The notes under the pieces: model-generated
The model's database searches: none
What the model was told of the DNA's origin: nothing
The model's input: only the letters and a program-made list of their open reading frames with translations
In this document: positions 26,111 to 34,582 of the stretch, piece by piece
How the letters are laid out: every line of letters starts with the position of its first letter
Position numbering within the stretch: position 1 is the first letter of the stretch
Made by a program: the position numbers and the translations under genes
Assembly: GCA_019244745.1 (NCBI GenBank)
Contig: JAFASF010000334.1
Span: 1-51,265, forward strand
DNA from: Solirubrobacterales bacterium
GTDB taxonomy: Bacteria; Actinomycetota; Thermoleophilia; Solirubrobacterales; Solirubrobacteraceae
DNA: 51,265 nucleotides
Reading direction: 5' to 3'

Positions 26111-26992
26111 CTAGTGTGCCCTGGTCGCCCGGCGGTCAACTAGTGACGGGACCACGAATACGCGCTGAGCGGTCAGGTATTGGCCGCCGGCGTCCGGCCG
26201 GGCGGGGGGCGAGCGAAAGACGTCGACGTGACGGCCGTTGATTGCCCCGCCGGTGTCCTGGGCGAGGAACCACCCACCGTGGCCGTCGCGTCGATACGCC
26301 GGAATGTAGACGCGGCTTCCGAGCGGGATCAGGCTCGGATCGACGGCGATCGATTGGTAGTAGCGCAACGGAAGGGGCGGTCCCGGCGCGAACGTGACGC
26401 CCGCAAGCGGCACGTACCGGAGGCCGGTCCCGGCGGACCAGCCACCGGTCGCGAGCGGGAACGTCACGCCGCCGGTCCGGTTCGCCCAGTAACCGCCTGC
26501 ACGCCAGAACGGAGGTCCCGCCGACCAGCCGTCGGAAGGGTCCGTCGGTTGTCCGTCCTCGGTCACCCAGCCCCCGTTGCCGAGATGGTCGATGTGGTAG
26601 AAGCGGCCGTCGAGTCCGATCCCTTCGCCTTCCATCGAGAGGCCCGTCGCGGAGTAGAGCCAGTCGATCCGGTGCCTCGTCCACAGGCCCGGCGCGCTGA
26701 CCGATCGTCCCACGAACCACGACTCGGGTGCCGGCCAGTACTCCGTGATCGTCACACCGTTCAGCCACGTCCCGGCGGTGTTCCTGCCGGGTGCAGGCGG
26801 GATGCGGCTCGGCTTATGCGTTGGCGCGAGACCGCCCGAGGGGATCCCTGCACCGCGATCGGGCGGCGCGAGGCCGGCGCCACCCGACGGCGGCGACGCT
26901 CCGGACGTGGGGGCCAGCACGAGCGCCCCGACCGCCGCCGCCAGGATTGCGCGGGTGCGGGCTCCCGCGAGCAGGCGCACGGCAGGGGGCAT
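26111..26992 (-). CDS. Secreted 3D-domain protein, probable cell-wall enzyme
   Basis: A 293-residue exported protein: a signal peptide (TRAILAAAVGALVLAPTSGA), a Pro/Gly-rich linker, and a C-terminal double-psi beta-barrel of the 3D type. The conserved acidic positions are visible in IAVDPSLIPLGSRVYIP, FLAQDTGGAINGRHVDVF. The 3D fold is shared by MltA lytic transglycosylases and resuscitation-type proteins, so a peptidoglycan-cleaving role is likely. The middle part with repeated Trp/Gly (YWPAPESWFVG, GGYWANRTGG) may bind the wall. It is the first gene of a three-gene unit. Confidence 0.82.
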   Translation of the reverse strand: MPPAVRLLAGARTRAILAAAVGALVLAPTSGASPPSGGAGLAPPDRGAGIPSGGLAPTHKPSRIPPAPGRNTAGTWLNGVTITEYWPAPESWFVGRSVSAPGLWTRHRIDWLYSATGLSMEGEGIGLDGRFYHIDHLGNGGWVTEDGQPTDPSDGWSAGPPFWRAGGYWANRTGGVTFPLATGGWSAGTGLRYVPLAGVTFAPGPPLPLRYYQSIAVDPSLIPLGSRVYIPAYRRDGHGGWFLAQDTGGAINGRHVDVFRSPPARPDAGGQYLTAQRVFVVPSLVDRRATRAH

Positions 26993-27051
26993 CGCAGCAT
27001 CTTCTGCGCCGCCGCGAGCGGTCCTTCAGGTGAGAGGGCGCTGACGGTGGT

Positions 27052-27582
27052 CTACTCCGGCCGGCTGAAGCGGAGCATCAGCTTCTGCTCGTAGTAGTAA
27101 TCGATCCAGTCGAGCAGCCGGGTTGCGCTGTCGTGCCCGTGGCCAACCGCCGGGACGAAGCGCATTGAGAGTCGGCTGGCTGCCGCGTCGAAACCGGCGG
27201 CCTGAACACTGCGATCACTTCGTCGATTCCGTATAGCTTGGGCAGACGAAGCTCCTCGGCGTTGGCCCGGTGCCACTCCGCCATCAGCGGGCTCCCGGCG
27301 TGGACACCCATGACCCCGTAGTACACGCCGCAGGCCGCAGCGCGGCGAAGATCGCCTGCGCGTGCGCGGCGAGATCGTCGAGGAGGTAGAGCACCTCGTG
27401 GCTGAACACGACATCGAAGCCATACCACCCCGATGGGACGGTGTCAGATGCAGCCGGCATCGAGCACGCGCGTTCCCGGCAGGTCGAAGTCGATCGTGTC
27501 GAGCATCGACCTCCAAATGAATCCATGCTCGTCCTGCATCCGTCTCGTCTTCGGCGGCACTGAGCCAGTAGGTCGTGTCCAT
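27052..27582 (-). pseudogene. Decayed SAM-dependent methyltransferase gene
   Basis: Protein-like pieces of one methyltransferase appear in order in different minus-strand frames. They are: MDTTYWLSAAEDET; then MQDEHGFIWRSMLDTIDFDL and RVLDAGC, followed by a stop; then WYGFDVVFSHEVLYLLDDLA; then GVYYGVMGVHAGSPLMAEWH; and finally AAGFDAAASRLSMRF to the end. The stretch between the SAM motif (LDAGC) and FDVV is too short for an intact enzyme, so an internal deletion accompanies at least three frameshifts. This is real decay, not one sequencing error, unless the assembly is poor here. Confidence 0.78.
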
Positions 27583-27737
27583 GGCAGCGATGATGGCAAG
27601 TGCTCGGCGTGAACCAAGTCAGGGCATGAGATTCGGTGATGACAATTGAGTTGGCCGGTTTGGGCCCGAAGCTCCGCTCCGGCGCTCGATCGAAAGCGCG
27701 CCGATGTGCCGCGGGCCGTAGCCCTCGGCTCGACGGG

Positions 27738-28340
27738 TCAACCGGCCCGCGCCTGGGCGCTGTATTCCGGGTTCGGCAACATGTTCGTAGCCATGGCCAG
27801 ACGGTTGGTGAAGTTGTACATGGCGCTCAGCTCGGCCACGTCCCATGCCTCCTCGAGGCTCAGGCCGGCATCGAGCAGGGTCTGGAGATCGTCCCGCGTG
27901 ACCTCGCGCGGGGTCAGGGTCAGCTTCTCCGCATAGGCGCAGATCGCGTGGCAGCGGGAATCGAGCCCAGCTCGGCGCCAGTCATAGGAGATTCGTTCAC
28001 CCAGCACCGGATCGCCGAGCTCGTGGCGCAGCCCCGCGCCGTGAGCGACGAGGCAGTACAGGCAGCCGTTGGCAGAGCTGACCACCACGGCGATCATCTC
28101 ACGGTCAGCCGCACTTAGATGCTCCGTCGGTTCATGCAGCTGACGGAAGTGGTTGAACCAGGCGCTCAGGCGAGCCGGCCGAAACGCGTAGACACGAAAC
28201 ACGTTTGGCACGAAGCCAAGCACCTCCCGCGCCTTCCCGAAAAGCCCTTTCAGATCCGACGGCACGTCGGCCTCCTCGGGCACCGGAAACCACGAGCCGG
28301 TGGCGGCAGCGCTGTCTGAATTCTGCGCAGCCTCGATCAT
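27738..28340 (-). CDS. AhpD-like peroxidase-related protein (carboxymuconolactone decarboxylase family)
   Basis: A 200-residue protein of the AhpD/CMD superfamily, peroxidase-related subgroup. It has the redox motif C-x2-C followed by His in [14 protein letters not shown], preceded by [16 protein letters not shown] and followed by [17 protein letters not shown], the usual order. A thiol-based peroxidase or disulfide-reductase role is likely. The start is ATG 28340. It lies 241 bases downstream of the glutamine synthetase gene on the same strand. Confidence 0.88.
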   Translation of the reverse strand: MIEAAQNSDSAAATGSWFPVPEEADVPSDLKGLFGKAREVLGFVPNVFRVYAFRPARLSAWFNHFRQLHEPTEHLSAADREMIAVVVSSANGCLYCLVAHGAGLRHELGDPVLGERISYDWRRAGLDSRCHAICAYAEKLTLTPREVTRDDLQTLLDAGLSLEEAWDVAELSAMYNFTNRLAMATNMLPNPEYSAQARAG

Positions 28341-28580
28341 GCGCTTGTCGGATTCTTGCGTTTCGTCACCTCACTCGCGGCCACAACCGTATCGCCTGCC
28401 GCCGAGACGACGCATGTCGCCGGCGCGGGTCCGCTCGTGGCACTGTGGCCACCTCGAGGTGGGGACGATCTTCACACCGGAGAGCAGGGCGATGGTAGAC
28501 GCCTCCTACGCGGCGCGCGCGCGAGCTGCCGACGATCCCAATAGCGTGCTGCGGCCGTTCGTGGAGAGCAGAAGTCGCTT

Positions 28581-29963
28581 TTAGAAGAAGGTGAGATATC
28601 GCTGCCATTCCCAGTCGGAGATGGCGTTGTGGTAGTCCTCCCACTCGGCCTGTTTGAAGTCAACGTAGGCGGCGTGGAGCTCATCGCCGAACGTTTCGCG
28701 AGCCAGGGGGTCGGCCTCAAAGGCCTCGATCGCCTCCTGTAGGTTGCGCGGCAGCTGTTTGATACCAAGCCGGGCGATCGTCTCATCGGACTGTACATAC
28801 ATGTCTAGGTCGATAGGTGGGCCAGGATCTAGCTCTGCGTCGATCGCCTCTAGCCCAGCTGCCAGGACGATCGCCGCCCCCAAGTAAGCATTGACTGACG
28901 CGTCGACCGCCCGTGATTCCACCCGAGGAGACTTGGTCGGTACGCGCAGCATGTGGGTGCGGTTGTTGCGTCCGTAGGACATGAACACCGGCGCCCAAGT
29001 GGAGCCGCTCATCGAGCCCTGCTTGATTAGACGCTTGTAGGAGTTCACAGTGGGGCAAGTAACCGCGACGATTGCCGGGGCGTGACGCAGCACGCCGGCT
29101 AGGAACCGATAGCCGAGGTCCGAGATCCCACATCCGTAGCGATCATCGCCATTAGGGCTGAACAGGTTGGCGCCGGTCTCGACCGACGCGAGGGACATGT
29201 TGAAATGGGCACCACCGCCGGTCTTGTCGGCCCAGGGCTTGGGCATGAACGTCGCCTCGTAACCGCGGCTGCGTGCAACCTCTTTGGTCATCATCCGGAA
29301 CAGCATGAAGCGGTCGGCCATGCCCACCGCGTCGGTGTAGGAGAAGTCGAATTCGTACTGACCGTTGCCGTCCTCGTGATCGAAGGAGTGGACATCCCAG
29401 CCCATGGCGTTCAGGTAGCCGACCATCTCGTGCAGGAAGTCCAGCGACTCAAGCATCCCCACGGCGTCGTAACACGGCTTGTCGAGCGTGTCGCGCGGGT
29501 TCCACGGGTGCGGGCGCCCCTGGCTGTCGGGGCACACGAAGAAGAACTCGGTCTCCATCCCGAGGTTGAACACGTAGCCCCGCTCCCGGGCGCGCTCCAT
29601 CTGCCGGGAGAGCACGGTTCGCGAGCACATCGGGTACGGCTCACCACGCAGATACAGGTTCCCGGGAGCGAATGCGACATTAGGCCGCCAGGGGAGCTGC
29701 ACGATGGCGCCCGGATCGGGAAACACGGCCAGCTCGTCGTCCGCCGGCGACTGGCCGAGCAGATCGAGGGCGGCCCCGGTGAACAGCTCGGAGCCGTTCA
29801 TCATCTGTCCGAAGTGCGCTATTGGTACGGTCTTGCACTTGGCGATCCCGTGACCGTCGGCGTAGGTCGCCATCACATACTCGACGCCCGCCTCGCGCAG
29901 GGAGTCGCGCAGATCAGCGAGCTCTTGCTCGGTGTAGGTGTGCGCTGACCCGGTGACCGCCAT
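28581..29963 (-). CDS. glnT: Type III glutamine synthetase (GlnT-like)
   Basis: A 460-residue glutamine-synthetase-fold ligase of the GlnT type. Diagnostic segments are ETEFFFV, SFDHEDGNGQYEFDFSY, FMPKPWADKTGGGAHFNMS, TCPTVNSYKRL, and NRTHMLRVP. Members of this clade make glutamine or a gamma-glutamyl amide such as gamma-glutamylmethylamide; sequence alone does not settle which. The ATG at 29963 follows AGGAGAGGAG. It is divergent from a creatininase gene 72 bases away, which favours a role in amide or methylamine nitrogen use. Confidence 0.88.
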   Translation of the reverse strand: MAVTGSAHTYTEQELADLRDSLREAGVEYVMATYADGHGIAKCKTVPIAHFGQMMNGSELFTGAALDLLGQSPADDELAVFPDPGAIVQLPWRPNVAFAPGNLYLRGEPYPMCSRTVLSRQMERARERGYVFNLGMETEFFFVCPDSQGRPHPWNPRDTLDKPCYDAVGMLESLDFLHEMVGYLNAMGWDVHSFDHEDGNGQYEFDFSYTDAVGMADRFMLFRMMTKEVARSRGYEATFMPKPWADKTGGGAHFNMSLASVETGANLFSPNGDDRYGCGISDLGYRFLAGVLRHAPAIVAVTCPTVNSYKRLIKQGSMSGSTWAPVFMSYGRNNRTHMLRVPTKSPRVESRAVDASVNAYLGAAIVLAAGLEAIDAELDPGPPIDLDMYVQSDETIARLGIKQLPRNLQEAIEAFEADPLARETFGDELHAAYVDFKQAEWEDYHNAISDWEWQRYLTFF

Positions 29964-30004
29964 CCCTCACTCCTCTCCTCGTTTGATCGTGCCGGCCCGC
30001 CGCG

Positions 30005-30010
30005 ACTATA
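30005..30010 (-). promoter_or_regulatory. Candidate -10 of the glnT-like gene
   Basis: On the minus strand TATAGT sits 42 bases before the glnT-like ATG, in the 72-base divergent region with the creatininase gene. I see no good -35 at normal spacing, so the promoter call is tentative. Confidence 0.3.
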
Positions 30011-30035
30011 TTCGGCGTCCAAACTTGGAGCACAG

Positions 30036-30785
30036 TTGGAGAGCGATGACCGAGATCCGCGCTGGGCGGCCTTGACGACCGAGGCGATCGCCGAGGCCGC
30101 GGGCAGCGGCGCGATAGCCGTTCTGCCCGTGGGCGCAACAGAGCAGCACGGCCCGCACCTGGCGACCGGAACCGACACGCTTCTGGCCGAGCGCGTGAGC
30201 GTAGCGGCGGCCAAGCGAACCGGCGACATCGTGCTGCCGGCGCTGGCGTACGGCTGCTCGTTGGGGCACACCGCGCACTGGCCGGGGACCCTGTCGCTCG
30301 GACCGACCACGATGACAACCGCAGTGATAGAGATCGGGCGCTGGGTGCACGCGAGCGGGTTTCGAAAGGTCGTGATCGTCAATGGCCATGCCACGAACGG
30401 GCCGCCGTGCCAGAGCGCGCTACTGGCGCTACGCCACGAGCTACCCGAGCTGCGGCCAAGATTCCTGTCGTTGTTCGACCTGTCGCCGGCGGTCGCTGCC
30501 CGCTACACGCAGGACGCCCCCGACTACCACGCCAACGAGGCCGAGACCAGCCTGCTCATGCACCTAGAACCGAGCCATGTGCGCCCCGAAGCCGCCGTCG
30601 ATGAGCCAGACCGCACTGTCGGGAGGGTGCTGCTGTACCCGATGCCAGCGGTCACCGTGAGCGGAACGGTGGGCAGGCCAACCGAGGCCAGCTCAGAACG
30701 AGGAGCGCAGCTGTTCGAGCAGCTCACCGCGACCCTGGCCGAGCTGCTGGCCGCCGCCAGAGCGGAGCGCGACCCCGACCTCTGA
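30036..30785 (+). CDS. Creatininase/creatinine amidohydrolase family protein
   Basis: A 249-residue metal-dependent amidohydrolase of the creatininase fold. The metal-site pattern is present: LPVGATEQHGPHLATGTDT (Glu, His and Asp ligands), a second His in VIVNGHATN, and Glu in YHANEAETSLLMH. The family includes creatininase, mycofactocin MftE and amide hydrolases of the riboflavin route. Here divergence from a GlnT-like gene suggests a nitrogen-scavenging amide hydrolase. The TTG at 30036 with GGAG five bases before is the only workable start. Substrate unknown. Confidence 0.87.
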   Translation: MESDDRDPRWAALTTEAIAEAAGSGAIAVLPVGATEQHGPHLATGTDTLLAERVSVAAAKRTGDIVLPALAYGCSLGHTAHWPGTLSLGPTTMTTAVIEIGRWVHASGFRKVVIVNGHATNGPPCQSALLALRHELPELRPRFLSLFDLSPAVAARYTQDAPDYHANEAETSLLMHLEPSHVRPEAAVDEPDRTVGRVLLYPMPAVTVSGTVGRPTEASSERGAQLFEQLTATLAELLAAARAERDPDL

Positions 30786-31151
30786 GCGCAGATCGCGCTC
30801 CCCCGAGGCGCCGTACCGCGTCCGTCCGGCCGGGCGTCGAGCGGATGCTTGACGCGATGACAGCGCTGCCGGCGTTCGTCCGCAACGGCCGCATGCTGTT
30901 CGATCTCGCGCGCGTCGGCGAGGTACTTCACCTGGGTGCCTCGGGACGGCGGTCGGGTCGAGGGCCCAGTTTCTCCTTGGAGCATTCCGCTCAACGTACA
31001 GAGGGGCCGGATCATCGGCTACTAGTAGATTCGCGTAACTCGCAGTCGCGACCGCACGCCAGCTCCTCTCCACCGATGAGACCTTTCGATGAAGCGATGA
31101 GCGCGATCGGCTAGTGGCGCGCGGTAGCCGGCGGAATGCGAGCCGGCGCGA
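30786..31151. other. Gap without a recognisable gene
   Basis: This 366-base stretch lies between the creatininase gene and the convergent EF-hand gene. A plus-strand frame of 89 codons (30845-31114) starts like a protein (TALPAFVRNGRMLFDLARVG) but has no motif and degenerates, so I do not call it a gene. It might be a fragment. Confidence 0.35.
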
Positions 31152-31523
31152 TCATCCTAGCTGTTGGGCGTAGAAGGTCCGGATCTCACGCCAGGAGTAG
31201 CGGCCATCGTGATTGGCGTCCATACCACGCACGTGAGCGAACATTGCCCGCTGGAATTCAGCCAGATGGATGCTGCCGCCACGGCCCTTGTGAAACGGGA
31301 AGTAGTAAGCAAGATCCTGCTTGACTCGCGGTGGACGGCCTATCCGCCGAAGGTCAATCCGGATGTCCTTGACGCTCAGGACGCCGTCGTGGTTGACATC
31401 CATGTGCCTGAAATCGGCGGCGATGACCTCGCGCGCCTCTCGCTGGCTGATAAACCCATCATGGTTACGATCCGCGGCCCGAAACCACCGGCGTAGCAAC
31501 GCGTACAGACCATGCGGGAGCAC
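31152..31523 (-). CDS. EF-hand calcium-binding protein
   Basis: A 123-residue protein with three canonical EF-hand loops, DRNHDGFISQRE (18-29), DVNHDGVLSVKD (42-53) and DANHDGRYSWRE (102-113), each with Asp/Asn ligands, the central Gly and the final acidic residue. A degenerate fourth site may lie near 78-90 (HKGRGGSIHLAEF). There is no signal peptide, so a cytoplasmic calcium buffer or sensor is most likely. The start is GTG 31523. Full four-hand build is uncommon in bacteria. Confidence 0.88.
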   Translation of the reverse strand: MLPHGLYALLRRWFRAADRNHDGFISQREAREVIAADFRHMDVNHDGVLSVKDIRIDLRRIGRPPRVKQDLAYYFPFHKGRGGSIHLAEFQRAMFAHVRGMDANHDGRYSWREIRTFYAQQLG

Positions 31524-31573
31524 ACAATGCGGGCAAGTGTGCGATGCACTGTTTCTCCGGGAAACCGCAGTGG

Positions 31574-32077
31574 TCAGACCCGAACGGTATCAAGTCGATT
31601 TCCCACCCCTTTGGCGATGACCGAATTGTCGGCGTTGTAGTCGTCCCACACTATGTCGGTTGCTGACGCTCCGGTCGACCGCAGCACGGAGTAACCATGA
31701 TCAGGCACCCCGACTTGCCCGTCGCCGGTCTCGCACCCTACCCCGGCAAGGTCCGCGATCCTGTAAGTCCCAGCCTCACCTGGCCACCCCCAACTCTGAT
31801 TGGACGGAACCCGAAACTCCTGTGAGCAGAAGAAGCCGCAGTCGAAGATCATTCCGTACTCTCGGGAGGTGTTGTTGTAGACCGCGCTGGCCTGGGCCGG
31901 CGCAGGAGACACCGCAGCTGAAAGGGCCAAGAGGACCAGCGAAAGGATGACTGGACACGGCCATCGACGATCGCGCAGGACCAGGCTTCCAAGAGCAACG
32001 GCGTCCGTTGCCAGACTGGAAACGGCCGCAGCCACAGAACCAAAGCGAGAAACACCGGAGGACTTCACACGCGCCAT
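31574..32077 (-). CDS. Secreted protein of unknown function
   Basis: A 167-residue protein with an N-terminal extension of about 40 residues, a membrane-export segment (CPVILSLVLLALSAAVSPAPAQA, about 41-63) and a short Tyr/Asn/Gly-rich domain containing three cysteines (DCGFFC, GCETG). ATG 32077 is preceded by AGGGGAAGG. The domain resembles small extracellular proteins of soil actinobacteria, but I recognise no named family. It lies 50 bases upstream of the EF-hand gene on the same strand. Confidence 0.68.
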   Translation of the reverse strand: MARVKSSGVSRFGSVAAAVSSLATDAVALGSLVLRDRRWPCPVILSLVLLALSAAVSPAPAQASAVYNNTSREYGMIFDCGFFCSQEFRVPSNQSWGWPGEAGTYRIADLAGVGCETGDGQVGVPDHGYSVLRSTGASATDIVWDDYNADNSVIAKGVGNRLDTVRV

Positions 32078-32244
32078 CGCCTTCCCCTAAACGACTTGCA
32101 GCTCGATCAAGATGAGATGCTCTCGACCACGCTTGCCCGTTACACGCAATTATTGTCCCGTCGGCGAGCACTGCCAAGGCCGGCTACGGTCGACACGCTG
32201 TCAGTCGGACCGCCGTGGCGGGGGGCGCCGCCACCGGCTGTGAC

Positions 32245-32628
32245 CTAGTGGAGTGCACCGACGCTTATCGCAGTCACGCGAATCCCTAGTACCGCACTGC
32301 CGGTACGACGTTGACACGCGTAGGTAGCGGTGCTCGGCCGGGCGAAGGTGCCGGTCAGCTGGTTGGCCATTGCGGAAGCGGAGAAAGAGGAGGGGGGAAC
32401 GTTCTGTAGCGTCGCCAGCGGTGGGTCCTTCTCGGGCGCGAGGTTGCCGGTCAGATCGCACTCGACGTTGAACGTTCCGCCGGTAGCCGACTCGGTATAC
32501 AGTTGGTAAAGATCACGTGAATCCAGCCGGTCCCACGTGTAAAAAGCACCTTGGCGCTTCCGTGACGCCCGGTCCGCGCAAAGGAGGTCCGCGTTCGGTA
32601 CCAGCCGGGTGTGTGCGGCGGAGCTAAT
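32245..32628 (-). pseudogene. C-terminal remnant of a secreted protein
   Basis: One minus-strand frame of 128 codons reads like protein, with SAAHTRLVPNADLLCADRAS, FYTWDRLDSRDLYQLYTESA, FNVECDLTGNLAPEKDP and a terminal IRVTAISVGALH before TAG. The terminal motif resembles the ends of repetitive extracellular proteins of this lineage (TAI.VG.L). No ATG, GTG or TTG precedes it in frame and the upstream codons turn to arginine-rich noise, so the 5' part is lost or shifted. The frame choice rests on composition only. Confidence 0.5.
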
Positions 32629-32691
32629 GCGGGTGCGCTGGCGTCGCCGCGCAGCGGCTGTCCCCGATGGGGAATGGCGAGCGGCCGGGTG

Positions 32692-33318
32692 CTATCCGAG
32701 GTGCTCCGTAGCGTGCACCTCGACGGGCTGCTCTGGTTTTCTTCCGTCGTCCTGATCGGCCTGCGATCTGGGAGGGAGGGCGTGGTCCGGGTCGGCCAAG
32801 CTGGCCTGGAGATCACGGATGATGCTGCCGAGAAGGCCCGACGCGAGAAGCCCCGGCCCAAGGGGACCGGAGGAATTGTTGCCGACGGGCGGCAGCTGTC
32901 GCAGGGCGGCTCTGGCCGCTGCCGACATACAGCCCAGCTGCCAGCGGATCTCCTCGCTGACAGCCTCCGGCTGGTCGGGGGCGGCGAGTCCAGCCGCCTT
33001 CGCGGCATACGCGGCGGCGCCCAGAGCGTGAGCGCCCATATGAGGGATGCTTGCGGCCTGCCCGGCCGCCCGGGCGGCGGCCACCGCCGCGGGAGCGCTC
33101 ACCTCACGGGCGGCGGCGTGAGCGACGAAACGGCGGCGGGCCTCTCCGACAGCGAGTTCGCCGCGAGCAAAGGCCCGCAGCTGAGCGATGGCATCACGGG
33201 GGCGGCTATCCCCCGGAGCTTCCGCCTCGAACAATCCCAGCACCCGCTCGGCGCAATCCGCCGCCCACACCGCGACGTTCCGCCGGTGAGCCTCGCTCAG
33301 CGTCTGCGGAGACCCCAC
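32692..33318 (-). CDS. Imm-5-like putative immunity protein
   Basis: A helical protein of about 208 residues matching the actinobacterial putative immunity family: TLSEAHRRNVAVWAADCAERVLGLFEAEAP, PRDAIAQLRAFARGELAVGEARR, then Ala-rich helices with AAAREVSAPAAVAAARAAGQAASIPHMGAHALGAAAYAA read as paired repeats. I choose GTG 33318, with GGGAG upstream, because the frame further 5' overlaps the plus-strand methyltransferase gene and is not protein-like. Members are thought to neutralise polymorphic toxins; no toxin gene is visible nearby. Confidence 0.68.
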   Translation of the reverse strand: MGSPQTLSEAHRRNVAVWAADCAERVLGLFEAEAPGDSRPRDAIAQLRAFARGELAVGEARRRFVAHAAAREVSAPAAVAAARAAGQAASIPHMGAHALGAAAYAAKAAGLAAPDQPEAVSEEIRWQLGCMSAAARAALRQLPPVGNNSSGPLGPGLLASGLLGSIIRDLQASLADPDHALPPRSQADQDDGRKPEQPVEVHATEHLG

Positions 33319-33567
33319 ACCCAGATGCTCCCACGCGTTCGGCGCTCGGACCCGGGGCAGGTTGCTGGCGTGGAATTCGATCGCCGGCGGCGAAGGCCGG
33401 CGTGTGCGACGCGTCCCGGTCCGATCGCTGGCAGCTCGACCGTGTACACGAAGCATCCTCGCTGGGTCTCGTTCGGTCCCCGTACTCGCTGCTGCCGGTG
33501 AGGCAACCGGACACGGGGCTCGGTAGGCCGACGAAACCACCGAGACGGCAACGTTACGATCGCCGTC

Positions 33568-34386
33568 GTGGAGCCGATCCCCGTAGACCTGTCCGGAGTG
33601 CCGGAGACCCTGCTGGGGAATCTCGGCCGACGCGCCGCAGCGGCACGCATCGGAGCTATGAACGACCCCGTGGCCATCGAGGTCGTTGACCGACTCGATT
33701 ACAACTTCGCGGACTTCGCCCGCGGGGCGCGGTGGCATGCACTCCGGGTGGCAACATTCGATCGGGCGGTCCGCCAGTTCCTGGACGCGCATCCGACCGG
33801 AATGGTGGTCGCGCTCGGAGAGGGGCTGGAGACGCAGTTCTGGCGGCTGGACAACGGACAGATGCGATGGCTGACCGTGGACGTGCCCGAGACCATGGAC
33901 CTTCGCCACCGGCTGTTGCCGGATGGCCCAAGACGGTCGAGCCATCGGGGATCGGCACTCGACATGGCTTGGCTTGATGGACTGGACCCGGCGGACGCGA
34001 TCCTCATCACCGCGCAGGGTCTGCTCCCATACTTCCAGCGCGAGCAGGTCCACGGGCTGATCGCGGGAGTCGCCGAACGCCTGCCCGGCTCCCTACTGGT
34101 CTTCGATGTCGTGCCCAAGGTGATGCTTCACCTGGTCCGACGAACCTCGGGTCGGGAGCGTGACCTTGCGGTTGAGTTGTGGACGTGGCTGTTCAACACT
34201 GCCGAACGTACCGCGATAAGCGCGATCCCCGGCGTCGCGGAGCTTCGCGACCTCCACCCGCCGCTGACCCGCAGCCTGGCATCGTGGGCGATCGCCGCCA
34301 TCGGCTTCCTCCCGCGGCCTTTGCGCTACTCGCTGCCTCTGTTCCCGGTGTTGCAGGCCAGATTCCGCGGCCTCGGCGCGCGCTGA
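33568..34386 (+). CDS. LCM-type class I SAM methyltransferase
   Basis: A 272-residue protein of the leucine carboxymethyltransferase (PPM1) fold, the group used by bacteria for O-methylation of small natural products. Typical elements are GARWHALRVATFDRAVRQFL, VVALGEGLETQFWRLD (SAM site), VDVPETMDLRHRLLP and the aromatic loop AQGLLPYFQREQVHGLI. The start is GTG 33568 with no Shine-Dalgarno site; TACGAT nine bases upstream of it may be the -10 of a leaderless message. Substrate unknown. Confidence 0.85.
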   Translation: MEPIPVDLSGVPETLLGNLGRRAAAARIGAMNDPVAIEVVDRLDYNFADFARGARWHALRVATFDRAVRQFLDAHPTGMVVALGEGLETQFWRLDNGQMRWLTVDVPETMDLRHRLLPDGPRRSSHRGSALDMAWLDGLDPADAILITAQGLLPYFQREQVHGLIAGVAERLPGSLLVFDVVPKVMLHLVRRTSGRERDLAVELWTWLFNTAERTAISAIPGVAELRDLHPPLTRSLASWAIAAIGFLPRPLRYSLPLFPVLQARFRGLGAR

Positions 34387-34582
34387 AGTGCTTAGTACAG
34401 CCGACGGCTCAGCCAACCGCGATCATCTCGAGCGGCTGGTTTCCCCAGTCGTCCACGGGGAACGTTGACGACTTGTCGCTAGTCCGCGAAACGTCGTGAG
34501 CAGGCTCCGCACCCAGAGGGCGTGCCGTTAAGGGGGATCGCAAACGCGGCACGCTCGACTCGGTGTCGCTAGCGTCGAGCGT

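Noticed and set aside
28449-28462. Palindrome CCACCTCGAGGTGG in the gap before the AhpD-like gene
   Set aside because: It is not near a start codon or promoter element and has no repeat elsewhere that I noticed.
33319-34053. 5' extension of the Imm-5-like frame
   Set aside because: It runs antisense through the LCM methyltransferase gene and its text is not protein-like.
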